Source: Polytrichum commune
Lineage: Eukaryota; Streptophyta; Polytrichopsida; Polytrichales; Polytrichaceae
Assembly (NCBI GenBank): GCA_950295325.1
Contig: OX485805.1
Location: forward strand, 33,157,501 to 33,221,500
Direction: 5' to 3'
Length of the DNA stretch: 64,000 nt
Shown: positions 1-9,400 of the stretch, in pieces
Numbering within the stretch: position 1 is the first letter of the stretch
Layout: each line of letters opens with the position of its first letter
Position numbers and translations under genes: made by a program
Notes under the pieces: generated by a model
What the model saw: the letters and a program-made list of their open reading frames with translations, nothing else
Database searches by the model: none
What the model was told of the DNA's origin: nothing

Positions 1-360
1 GAGGCGGAGTACATGGCCATGAACCGATGCACGAGGGAGGCCATTTGGCTAAGGCAATTAATGGAGGATGTAGGTTGTGTACAAGAGGAGGCCACGACCA
101 TCATGTGCGACAACCAAGGTTCTATGGCATTAGCTAAGAACCCAACCAACCATGATAGGTCGAAGCATATAGATGTGCAACACCATTTCATTAGAGAAAA
201 GATTGAAAACAAAATTGTAGAGTTAGAATATTGTCCAACGCAATATATGGTAGCGGACATTCTAACAAAGGCTTTAGCGAGAGATAGGCATGAGGGGTTA
301 AGTAAAATAATGGGGTTGGAGTACAATGCCACCTCGCAAAGTGGGAGTATTGCAAGATAG
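1..360 (+). CDS. copia pol, C-terminal RNase H end (partial, cut by window edge)
   Basis: The reading frame is open from the first base and ends with TAG at 358-360. It encodes the tail of a Ty1/copia RNase H: the EAEYMA motif carrying a catalytic Glu, then [12 protein letters not shown] with the catalytic Asp, then the [11 protein letters not shown] and VADILTKAL motifs typical of copia C-termini. The RNase H would degrade the RNA strand during reverse transcription in the virus-like particle. The last codons (SIAR and stop) lie inside the following LTR. Sequence matches the MASSEG subfamily. The rest of the element lies to the left of the window. Confidence 0.9.
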   Translation, partial: EAEYMAMNRCTREAIWLRQLMEDVGCVQEEATTIMCDNQGSMALAKNPTNHDRSKHIDVQHHFIREKIENKIVELEYCPTQYMVADILTKALARDRHEGLSKIMGLEYNATSQSGSIAR

Positions 361-539
361 TGTTAGGTTGCATCGGTGACATTGTCCCATATGGGTTGTC
401 TACGCTGGTCCTAACCCATACATATAAATAAAGGCATAAGGGGAGGAGCTAATCACTCTCTCCATTGTATGCAACCATTGTGTATTGTGTTCTTGCTTGC
501 TACGCTGATCTCTTTGCTTCTTCCTCTCATTTCCCAATA
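348..539 (+). repeat. copia LTR (B type), 3' LTR of the left-edge element
   Basis: The 192-bp LTR starts TATTGC just after the polypurine tract AAAGTGGGAG and ends CCCAATA. The U3 contains the palindrome CCCATATGGG, and a TATAAATA box lies at 423-430. This is the B type, recognised by GGTTGTCTACGC after the palindrome and CAACCATTGTG in the R/U5 region. Confidence 0.9.
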
Positions 540-691
540 GTTGGAATGCATTTTCGGCACATGAAACACGTCGTGCATTCTAATGCTCCGCACACGGCCT
601 TTCACGCGTGTTTCCACTAGTATGGAGCCTTTGCCTACGGCCTCTACCATGCCGTTATCACCCATAAACACTTTGCGACCCGTGACGGGTT
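540..691 (-). pseudogene. copia gag-pol fragment (protease to pre-integrase)
   Basis: This 152-bp minus-strand piece matches the MASREN-subfamily gag-pol just after the protease (encoding KVFMGDNGMV and RMHDV-type sequence). It is trapped between LTR ends on both sides with no target duplication, so it is a remnant of an element broken by insertions. It is too short to have a function. Confidence 0.8.
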
Positions 692-883
692 TATTGGGAA
701 ATGAGAGAAGAAAGGAAAGAGATCAGCGTAGAATGGTAGAACACAACACACAAGGATTGCATACAATGGAGAGAGTGATTAGCTCCTCCCCTTATGCCTT
801 TATTTATATGTATGGGTTAGGACCAGCGTAGACAACCCATATGGGACAATGTCACCGATGCAACCTAACACTATCTTGCAATA
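692..883 (-). repeat. copia LTR (B-like), reverse, with 43-bp internal remnant
   Basis: This is a complete 192-bp LTR in reverse orientation (TATTGGG at left, GCAATA at right). It is followed at 884-926 by CTCCCACTTTGCG, the reversed polypurine tract, and about 30 bp of reversed pol end. It is therefore the 3' LTR of a minus-strand copy interrupted at 926 by the next element. The copy plausibly resumes at 6491. Confidence 0.85.
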
Positions 884-926
884 CTCCCACTTTGCGAGGT
901 GGCATTGTACTCCAACCCCATTATTT

Positions 927-1118
927 TATTGGAAGGTAGTGTTAGGTTGCATCGGTGACATTGTCCCATATGGGTTGTCACGGCTGGTCCTAACCTACAC
1001 ATATAAATAAAGGCATAAGGGGAGGAGCTAATCACTCTCTCCATTGTATGCAATCCTTGTGTGTTGTGTTCTACCTTTCTACGCTGATGTCTTTGCTTTC
1101 TCCTCTCATTTCCCAATA
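927..1118 (+). repeat. 5' LTR of the 927-6490 element (A type)
   Basis: The 192-bp LTR starts TATTGGAAGG and ends CCCAATA. Its TATAAATA box at 1002-1009 is the probable core promoter. The A type is marked by GGTTGTCACGGC and CAATCCTTGTGTG. GGTTATGGGCCCAC follows directly. Confidence 0.92.
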
Positions 1119-1132
1119 GGTTATGGGCCCAC
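1119..1132 (+). other. primer-binding site, half-tRNA type (tRNA-iMet anticodon arm)
   Basis: GGTTATGGGCCCAC abuts the LTR. Its reverse complement GTGGGCCCATAACC matches the anticodon stem-loop of plant initiator tRNA-Met as I remember that sequence, not its 3' acceptor end. The same 14 bases abut LTRs at 12546, 22850, 23626, 32224 and 38289, and in reverse at 17547-17560, 21915-21928 and 34293-34306. Drosophila copia is known to prime from an internally cleaved initiator tRNA. Confidence 0.8.
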
Positions 1133-1372
1133 TTTGCTTTAGAGCTTAGAGATCAGCTTAGGAGGAGGTAGGAGAGAGTCGGATCTGATCGGAGGCGATT
1201 TGAAGGTGTTTCAAGCTTTTGGTGGAGTTTTGGAGTTTTGGAGCATTTTTGGAGCGCCTTGGAGCATTCTTGGACACTTGGACCAGCGTGGAGGATACCT
1301 TAGGTTGAGGTTCATTGTATCTTGAGTGTTTATGTGAGATCGATTCGCATTTTGAGGGTTTGAGGTGATTAG

Positions 1373-2153
1373 AGTTCCAAAAGGCTTTGTTGTGGCTTTT
1401 TGATGGTTATGTAGTTATTAAGCTTAGTTTTGGAGTGGAAAGGTGTTGACTTGAGAGATCCATCCATTCTATGCTTACTTTGAGGTGTTTTGAGTTCCAA
1501 AAGGCTTAGGTGTGGCTTTTTGATGGTTATATAGTTATTAAGCTTAGTTTTGGAGTGGAAAGGTGCTGACTTGAGAGATCCATCCATTCTATGCTTACTT
1601 TGAGGTGTTTTGAGTTCCAAAAGGCTTAGGTGTGGCTTTTTGATGGTTATGTAGTTATTAAGCTTAGTTTTGGAGTGGAAAGGTGCTGGCTTGAGAGATC
1701 CATATTGCAAGATAGTGTTAGGTTGCATCGGTGACATTGTCCCATATGGTGGACCCATAACCTATTGGGAAATGAGAGGAGAAAGCAAAGACATCAGCGT
1801 AGAAAGGTAGAACACAACACACAAGGATTGCATACAATGGAGAGAGTGATTAGCTCCTCCCCTTATGCCTTTATTTATATGTGTAGGTTAGGACCAGCCG
1901 TGACAACCCATATGGGACAATGTCACCGATGCAACCTAACACTACCTTCCAATATTTTGATGGTTATATAGTTATTTGGCTTAGTTTTGGAGTGGAAAGG
2001 TGCTGACTTGAGAGATCCATCCATTCTATGCTTACTTTGAGGTGTTTTGAGTTCCAAAAGGCTTAGTTGTGGCTTTTTGATGGTGATATAGTTATTTGGC
2101 TTAGCTTTGGAGTGGAAAGGTGCTGACTTGAGTGTGTGAGAACCTTGAATTAA
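1373..2153 (+). repeat. leader 120-bp tandem array (type A), interrupted at 1703-1954
   Basis: The units have period 120 bp and contain GTTCCAAAAGGCTTAG, TTTTGATGGTTAT and GAAAGGTGCTGACTTGA. About 2.8 units precede the interruption and about 1.6 follow it. The array lies in the untranslated leader between the primer-binding site and gag. The sense strand is full of stops. Confidence 0.9.
1703..1954 (-). mobile_element. inserted LTR debris: partial LTR(+), reversed PBS, complete LTR(-)
   Basis: A 46-bp LTR start (TATTGCAAGATAG..., 1703-1748) joins directly to a reversed primer-binding site with one change (GTGGACCCATAACC, 1749-1762), and then to a complete reverse LTR (1763-1954). The internal domain is thus reduced to about 14 bp. 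The leader repeats of the host element resume at 1955 without a target duplication. Confidence 0.8.
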
Positions 2154-2246
2154 TTCCAAAGTTTAAAATCATTTTCTAAACTTCCTTGAGGGTTTCTAAG
2201 CCCTTGTACTACATTGAGTGAGTGGGAGCTTGCATTCGCTTTGAAA

Positions 2247-5200
2247 ATGGCTTCTAGGGAAAACGATGGACTTATATCGGTTGACAAGTTCGGTGGCGAG
2301 AACTTCAACCTCTATAAGTTCAAATTGGAGATGGCCATGTCCACCAAGGATCTTTGGGAGATCGTGGATGGTTCGGAGTTGCCACCACCTTCTACGGCGA
2401 GCGACGAAGTCAAGAAGGCGTACGAGCGACGATGCAAGAAAGCCTTCGCCATCATTGCCATGAGTTTGGTGGACAAGGAGTTGGCGCACATCAAAGGATG
2501 CAAGGGACCCGCGGAAGCATGGAAGACCTTGTGCAACATCCACGAAACCAAAAGCTTGTCCAACATCTTGTTCATAAGGCGCAAGTTCTTCACCATCAAG
2601 ATGGACGAGGGCGACGACATCCTCACGCACATCAACAAGGTAAAATCTCTTGCGGACCAACTCACGTGCTTGGAGGTGCCTATGAAGGACGAGGACGTGG
2701 TCATGACCTTGCTCGATAGCCTACCGCCCTCGTTCGAGCATTTGATCACCGCATTGGAGACGCGCCCCATTTCGGAGCTCAAGTTGGACTTCATCACCGC
2801 ACGTCTCATGCACGAGGTGTCCAAGAGGAAGGAGAAGGAGCCTCAAGGCGACGATGCGGCCATGTTGTCCCGCCAACATCGAGCGTTCGACAACAACGAG
2901 AGGCGCGGCGACGGCCCGAGGTGCTACAATTGTGGTAAGTTGGGCCACATTGCTCGTAATTGTCGAATGAAACACAAGGCGAACGCAAACATGGCAAGGG
3001 CGAGCGATGATTTTGCATTTGTAGCGAGAGATGGGGCGTCTAAAACGTCCGCCACTAGATGGATCGTGGATTCGGGGGCCTCGCAACACATGACACCACA
3101 TAAGCATTTTTTTGACACTTACGAACCCGTCACGGGTCGCAAAGTGTTTATGGGTGATAACGGCATGGTAGATGCCGTAGGCAAAGGCTCCATACTAGTG
3201 GAAACCCGCGTGAAAGGCCGTGTGCGGAGCATTAGAATGCACGACGTGCTTCATGTGCCGAAAATGCATTCCAACTTGCTTTCGGTGAGCAAGCTCATTT
3301 CGAGGGGTTTGAAAGTGCATTTCAACTCGTTGGGATGCGTGGTGAGGGCGAGCAACGGCGAGATGTTGGGCGTGGCGTCGTTGGAGTCCAATTTGTACCA
3401 ATTGGACACCAACGTGTTGAATGGGGCCGAAACGGGCTCTTTGGCGCATTCCGAGGCCAACTCGCATCCTTTGGAGCTTTGGCACAAGAGGTTGGGGCAT
3501 CTCAACGCCAATAGCGTGAAAATGCTCCAAAGCATGGTGAGCGGGATGGACGCGGGAGCGGCGCAAGGCGACGTGCATTCCTTCGCATGCGAAGGATGTG
3601 TGGAGGGCAAACAAGCGAGGCGACCATTCCCCACGGACGGAGGCACCCGCGCCACCAAGATCTTGGAGCTCGTGCATTCCGACGTGTGCGGGCCGATGAA
3701 AACGGCGTCCATCGGGGGCGCAAGGTATTTTCTCACCTTCATTGACGATTTCTCGCGCAAGATTTGGGTGTACGTGCTCAAGTCCAAGAAGGAGGTGTTG
3801 GCAAGGTTCAAAGAATGGAAAACCTTGGTGGAGAGGCAATCGGAGCACGTAGTGAAGGTTCTTAGGTCGGATAACGGGGGGGAATACATTTCAAAGGCAT
3901 TTGATGATTTCTTGAGCAAACATGGCATTGCACGGCAAACCTCCTCACCTTACACGCCGCAACAAAACGGCGTGGCGGAGCGAGCCAACCGGACCATTGT
4001 GGAGATGGCACGGTCCATGATTCATGCCCAACGCCTCGGCCACGAATATTGGGCGGAGGCGGTGTGCAATGCGGCGTACGTACGCAACCGGTGTCCGACC
4101 AAGGCGGTTGAAGGAATGACACCCGAGGAGGCGTGGAGCGGGAGGATGCCGCACGTGTCGCACATGCGGGTGTTCGGATGCGTGGCTTACGCGAAGGTGC
4201 CGGATCAAAGGCGAACGAAGTTGGATGCGAAGGGCGTCAAGTGTTTGTTCCTCGGATATTGCGAAGGCACCAAGGCGTATCGCCTCATGTGCTTGGAGAC
4301 GAAGAAAATCATCAAGAGTCCGGACGTGGTGTTTTTCGAGGACAAAACGCATTTGGAGGATTGTCCAAGTGGGAGAGTTGATGAAGTACCGACGGTGAAG
4401 GTGGACATATCTCCCAAATCGGAAGCGGAGGAGTTGGAGGCGAGCGGCGACGTTTCGGAGCCGGACGAGGAGGAGCCGAACATTGAGGACGAGTGGGAGG
4501 CCGAAGTACCGGCCGCGAAATCCACTCGTAGCGCGGAGGCATCGAAACTTAACGCCGGTAAGAGAACCGCAACCAAACCACCTCCACCACCGCAAGATGG
4601 CAATGAGACCATAGGCAATTCTAGGTATCCGGATAGGCCACGCAAACCTCTTGGGGAATGGTGGAAGAACCACATTCCGCAACCCGAAGACGATGAGCAC
4701 GCAAACATAGCAATGGTTGGGGAACCTAGAAACTTGAGAGAAGCATTTGAATCGAGTGATGCGAGCGAGTGGGAGTCGGCTATGCAAGAGGAGTACGAAT
4801 CTCTCATAGCCAACGCCACGTGGGAGTTGGTTCCATTGCCGAAGGGCCGCAAGGCCGTGAAATGCAAGTGGGTGTTTCGCACGAAGAAGGATGCCAACGG
4901 TACGGTAGTTCGGTTCAAAGCGAGGTTGGTGGCCAAGGGGTGCTCGCAAGTGGAAGGTGTGGATTTCGGCGAGACTTTCGCACCCGTGGCCAAATTCAAC
5001 ACCATTAGGGTCATCCTCGCAATGGCGGCGGCCATGGGCTTGGAGATACATCAAATGGACGTCAAGACCGCATTCTTGAACGGCGAATTGCACGTGGTCA
5101 TCTACATGGAGCAACCGGAGGGGTTTGTCCAAAAAGGGCGAGAGCACCTCGTATGCAAGTTGGGGAAATCGCTCTACGGATTGAAGCAATCCGGACGAGC

Positions 5201-6311
5201 GTGGTACGAGTGCATTCACATATTCTTTGTGAACAAAGGCTTTACGAGGAGCCATGCGGACCACTCGTTGTACGTGTTACAAACTTGCCACTACATTGTG
5301 ATCGTAATCATATATGTAGACGACCTCATCATCTTGGCAAGCAACGTGGACGTGATCAACGAGTTGAAATCTAGCCTCGAGAAGGAGTTCGAGATGAGCG
5401 ACCTCGGCGAGTTGCATTTCTTCCTCGGAGTCCATTTCGAGCGGGATAGGAGGACGCGCACCATCACCATGCATCAACGAAGCTACATCGAAACCATTTT
5501 GGAGCGATTCGGCATGAGTGATTGCAAGCCCATCTCAACCCCGCTCGACACCAAGACCTCATTGGCGAAGCTTTCGGAGGAGGAATATGAGAAGCATTCA
5601 CACGAAATGAAGGACATTCCGTACCAAAGGGCGGTGGGGTCGTTGATGTACGCAATGGTGGCCACGAGACCGGACCTCGCATTCGCGGTAAGCGTGGTAA
5701 GTCGGTTTATGTCGCAACCGGGTCCGATGCATTGGATGGCCGTGAAACGAATCATGAGATACTTGAAAGGCACCATTGATATGAGGTTGCGCATCGGAGG
5801 ACAACACATAAACCTTAAAGGTTATTCGGACGCGGATTGGGCCGGCGATGTGGAAAACCGAAGGTCTACCTCCGGATACGTTTTCTTCGTTGGAGACGGG
5901 GCCGTGACGTGGAATAGCAAACGACAACTAACGGTGGCTCAATCCACAATGGAGGCGGAGTACATGGCCATGAACCGATGCACGAGGGAGGCCATTTGGC
6001 TAAGGCAACTAATGGAGGATGTAGGTTGTGCACAAGAGGAGGCGACGACCATGATGTGCGACAACCAAGGTTCTATGGCATTAGCTAAGAACCCAACCAA
6101 CCATGATAGGTCAAAACATATAGATGTGCAACATCATTTTATTAGAGAGAAAATTGAAAACAATGTTGTAGAGCTAGAATATTGTCCAACGCAATATATG
6201 GTAGCGGATATTCTTACAAAGGCTTTAGCGAGGGATAGGCATGAGATGTTAAGTGAAATAATGGGGTTGGAGTACAATGCCACCTCGCAAAGTGGGAGTA
6301 TTGGAAGGTAG
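2247..6311 (+). CDS. copia Gag-Pol polyprotein (intact, MASREN subfamily)
   Basis: This uninterrupted ORF of 1354 codons starts at ATG 2247 in good context (AAAATGG). The frame is open upstream to 2214 but without an ATG. Domains in order are: copia-type Gag (about residues 10-200); CCHC knuckle from Cys226; aspartic protease WIVDSGAS with Asp275; pre-integrase HKRLGHLN; integrase DD35E triad Asp479, Asp542, Glu578; reverse transcriptase with YVDD at 1023-1026; RNase H with Asp1195, Glu1236, Asp1272. Integrase before RT is the Ty1/copia order. The product would make virus-like particles and copy and integrate the element. The stop codon falls inside the 3' LTR. No inactivating change is seen, so it may be autonomous. 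Confidence 0.93.
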   Translation: MASRENDGLISVDKFGGENFNLYKFKLEMAMSTKDLWEIVDGSELPPPSTASDEVKKAYERRCKKAFAIIAMSLVDKELAHIKGCKGPAEAWKTLCNIHETKSLSNILFIRRKFFTIKMDEGDDILTHINKVKSLADQLTCLEVPMKDEDVVMTLLDSLPPSFEHLITALETRPISELKLDFITARLMHEVSKRKEKEPQGDDAAMLSRQHRAFDNNERRGDGPRCYNCGKLGHIARNCRMKHKANANMARASDDFAFVARDGASKTSATRWIVDSGASQHMTPHKHFFDTYEPVTGRKVFMGDNGMVDAVGKGSILVETRVKGRVRSIRMHDVLHVPKMHSNLLSVSKLISRGLKVHFNSLGCVVRASNGEMLGVASLESNLYQLDTNVLNGAETGSLAHSEANSHPLELWHKRLGHLNANSVKMLQSMVSGMDAGAAQGDVHSFACEGCVEGKQARRPFPTDGGTRATKILELVHSDVCGPMKTASIGGARYFLTFIDDFSRKIWVYVLKSKKEVLARFKEWKTLVERQSEHVVKVLRSDNGGEYISKAFDDFLSKHGIARQTSSPYTPQQNGVAERANRTIVEMARSMIHAQRLGHEYWAEAVCNAAYVRNRCPTKAVEGMTPEEAWSGRMPHVSHMRVFGCVAYAKVPDQRRTKLDAKGVKCLFLGYCEGTKAYRLMCLETKKIIKSPDVVFFEDKTHLEDCPSGRVDEVPTVKVDISPKSEAEELEASGDVSEPDEEEPNIEDEWEAEVPAAKSTRSAEASKLNAGKRTATKPPPPPQDGNETIGNSRYPDRPRKPLGEWWKNHIPQPEDDEHANIAMVGEPRNLREAFESSDASEWESAMQEEYESLIANATWELVPLPKGRKAVKCKWVFRTKKDANGTVVRFKARLVAKGCSQVEGVDFGETFAPVAKFNTIRVILAMAAAMGLEIHQMDVKTAFLNGELHVVIYMEQPEGFVQKGREHLVCKLGKSLYGLKQSGRAWYECIHIFFVNKGFTRSHADHSLYVLQTCHYIVIVIIYVDDLIILASNVDVINELKSSLEKEFEMSDLGELHFFLGVHFERDRRTRTITMHQRSYIETILERFGMSDCKPISTPLDTKTSLAKLSEEEYEKHSHEMKDIPYQRAVGSLMYAMVATRPDLAFAVSVVSRFMSQPGPMHWMAVKRIMRYLKGTIDMRLRIGGQHINLKGYSDADWAGDVENRRSTSGYVFFVGDGAVTWNSKRQLTVAQSTMEAEYMAMNRCTREAIWLRQLMEDVGCAQEEATTMMCDNQGSMALAKNPTNHDRSKHIDVQHHFIREKIENNVVELEYCPTQYMVADILTKALARDRHEMLSEIMGLEYNATSQSGSIGR

Positions 6312-6490
6312 TGTTAGGTTGCATCGGTGACATTGTCCCATATGGGTTGTCACGGCTGGTCCTAACCTACACATATAAATAAAGGCATAAGGGGAGGAGC
6401 TAATCACTCTCTCCATTGTATGCAATCCTTGTGTGTTGTGTTCTACCTTTCTACGCTGATGTCTTTGCTTTCTCCTCTCATTTCCTAACA
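6299..6490 (+). repeat. 3' LTR of the 927-6490 element (A type)
   Basis: It follows the polypurine tract AAAGTGGGAG and matches the 5' LTR until the last few bases, which read CCTAACA instead of CCCAATA. The next base begins a reversed pol sequence (GTTAGAATGTCC). The altered end suggests loss of the LTR tip and a few filler bases. Confidence 0.88.
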
Positions 6491-9400
6491 GTTAGAATGT
6501 CCGCTACCATATATTGCGTTGGACAATATTCTAACTCTACAATTTTGTTTTCAATCTTTTCTCTAATGAAATGGTGTTGCACATCTATATGCTTCGACCT
6601 ATCATGGTTGGTTGGGTTCTTAGCTAATGCCATAGAACCTTGGTTGTCGCACATGATGGTCGTGGCCTCCTCTTGTACACAACCTACATCCTCCATTAAT
6701 TGCCTTAGCCAAATGGCCTCCCTCGTGCATCGGTTCATGGCCATGTACTCCGCCTCCATTGTTGATTGTGCCACCGTTTGTTGCCGTTTGCTATTCCACG
6801 AAACGGCTCCCTCTCCGACAAAGAATACGTACCCGGACGTGGACCTACGGTTTTCCACATCGCCGGCCCAATCCGCATCCGAATACCCTTTGACGTTAAT
6901 ATGATTGCCTCCGATGCGCAACTTCATATATAAGGTGCCCTTCAAGTAGCGCATGATCCGTTTGACCGCCATCCAATGCATCGGACCGGGTTTCGACATA
7001 TAGCGGCTTACCACGCTTACCGCAAATGCGAGGTCCGGTCTTGTGGCCACCATTGCGTACATCAACGACCCCACCGCCTCTTGGTATGGAACGTCCTTCA
7101 TTTCATGCAAATGCTCTTCGTGCTCGTCATCCGAAAGCTTCGGCAACGATGTCTTGGTGTCGAGCGGGGTTGCGATGGGCTTGCAATCACTCATGCCGAA
7201 TCGCTCCAAAATGGTTTCGATGTAGCTTCGTTGATGCATGGTGATGGTGCGCGACCTCCTATCCCTCTCGAAATGAACGCCGAGGAAGAAATGCAACTCG
7301 CCGAGGTCGCTCATCTCGAATTCGCGCTCGAGGCTAGCCTTCAACTCGTTGATCATGTCCACGTCGTCCGACAAAATCACGAGGTCGTCCACATATATGA
7401 TGACAATCACAATGTAGTTGCAAGTTTGCAAAACATACAACGAGTGATCCGCATGGCTCCTCGTAAAGCCTTTGTTCACGAAGAACACGTCAATGCATTC
7501 GTACCATGCTCGTCCGGATTGCTTCAATCCGTAGAGCGTTTTCCTCAACTTGCATACGAGATGCTCTCGGCCTTTTTGCACGAACCCCTCCGGTTGCTCC
7601 ATGTAGATCACCACGTCCAATTCGCCGTTCAAGAATGCGGTCTTCACGTCCATTTGATGTATCTCCAACCCCATGGCCGCCGCCAATGCGAGTATGACTC
7701 GAATGGTGTTGAATTTGGCCACCGGTGCAAAGGTTTCGCTAAAGTCTACGCCTTCCACTTGCGAGCACCCCTTTGCTACTAACCTTGCTTTGAAACGAAC
7801 CACCACGCCTCTCGCATCTTTTTTCGTTTTAAACACCCATTTGCACTTCACGGCCTTGCGGCCCTTCGGCAACGGAGTTAACTCCCACGTGCCGTTGGCA
7901 ATGAGAGATTCGAACTCCTCTTGCATAGCCAACTCCCACTCGCTCGCATCACTCGATTCAATGGCCTCTCTCACATTTCTAGGTTCCCCGATGGTTGCCA
8001 TGTTTGCATGCTCTTTGTCTTGGGGCGGCGGAATGTGGTTCTTCCACCATTCCCCGAGCGGTTTGCGTGCCCTATCCGGATACCTAGAATGGCCCATGGT
8101 TTCATTGCTATGTTGCGGTGGTGGAGGTGCTTTGGTTGCGGGTTTCTTACCGTAGTCAAGTTTCGATGCCTCCGCGCTACGAGTGGATTTCGTGGCCGGA
8201 ATGTTGGCCTCCGCATCCTCCTCCTCCTCGATGTCGAGCTCCTCCAAAGGATCGTCGCCGTTGGCCTCCGACTCGTCCACGTCCGATTTGGCGGATATGT
8301 CCACCTTGACCGCCGGTGTTTCGTCAACGCTCCCACTTGGACAATCCTCCAAATGCGTTTTGTCCTCGAAAAACACCACGTCCGGACTCTTGATGATTTT
8401 CTTCGTCTCCAAGCAAATGAGCCGGTACGCCTTCGTGCCTTCGCAATATCCGAGGAACAAACACTTGACGCCCTTGGCGTCCAACTTCGTCCGCCGTTGA
8501 TCCGGCACCTTCGCATAAGCCACGCAACCGAACACGCGCATGTGGGACACGTGCGGCATCCTCCCGCTCCACGCTTCCTCGGGCGTCTTACCTTCCACGG
8601 CCTTCGTGGGACACCGGTTGCGCACGTACACCGCATTGCACACCGCCTCCGCCCAAAATTCGTGGCCGAGGCGTTGGGCATGAATCATGGACCGCGCCAT
8701 CTCCACGATGGTGCGATTGGCCCGTTCGGCCACCCCGTTTTGTTGCGGCGTGTAAGGTGAAGAATTTTGGCGTGCGATGCCATGTTTGCTTAAAAAATCA
8801 TCGAATGCCTTAGAAATGTATTCCCCGCCGTTATCCGTCCTAAGGACCTTCACTACGTGTTCCGATTGCCTCTCCACCAAGGTTTTCCATTCTTTGAACC
8901 TTGCCAACACCTCGCTCTTGGATTTGAGCACATACACCCAAATCTTGCGCGAAAAATCGTCGATGAAGGTGAGAAAATACCTTGCGCCTCCGATGGACGG
9001 CGTTTTCATCGGCCCGCATACGTCGGAATGCACGAGCTCCAAGATCTTGGTGGCGCGGGTGCCTCCCTCCGTGGGAAACGGACGCCTCGCTTGCTTGCCT
9101 TGGACGCATCCTTCGCACGCGAACGAATGCACGTCGTTGGGCACCGCTCGCACGTCCATGCCGCTCACCATGGTTTGGAGCGATTTCACGCTATTGGCGT
9201 TGAGATGCCCCAACCTCTTGTGCCAAAGCTCCAAAGGATGCGAGTTGGCCTCCGAATGCGCCAAAGAACTCGTTTCGGCCTCATGCATCACCTTCGTGTC
9301 CAATTGGTACAAATTGGACTCCAACGACGCCACGGCCAACATCTCGCCGTTGCTCGCCCTCACCACGCATCCCAACGAGTTGAAATGCACTTTCAAACCC

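Larger units (their letters stand above)
927..6490 (+). mobile_element. Ty1/copia retrotransposon, MASREN subfamily, near complete
   Basis: This element has two A-type LTRs (927-1118 and 6299-6490), a primer-binding site (1119-1132), a repeat-filled leader, an intact gag-pol ORF (2247-6311) and a polypurine tract ending at 6298. The LTRs are identical by eye except for the final bases of the 3' copy (CCTAACA instead of CCCAATA), which suggests a young insertion whose right end was damaged. The flanks TATTT and GTTAG do not match, so there is no intact target duplication. Its leader carries a secondary LTR insertion at 1703-1954. It sits inside a minus-strand copy of the same family. Confidence 0.9.

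Noticed and set aside
2214-2246. Upstream extension of gag (SEWELAFALK) as part of the protein
   Set aside because: The frame is open but has no ATG; the first ATG (2247) has a strong context and the same position in all copies.
3195-5264. Long open frames on the strand opposite gag-pol (His/Arg- or Ser-rich)
   Set aside because: They recur opposite every gag-pol copy and follow from its codon usage; composition is odd and no family is recognised.
927-6490. Intact target-site duplication of this element
   Set aside because: The left flank TATTT and right flank GTTAG differ and the right LTR end is altered.
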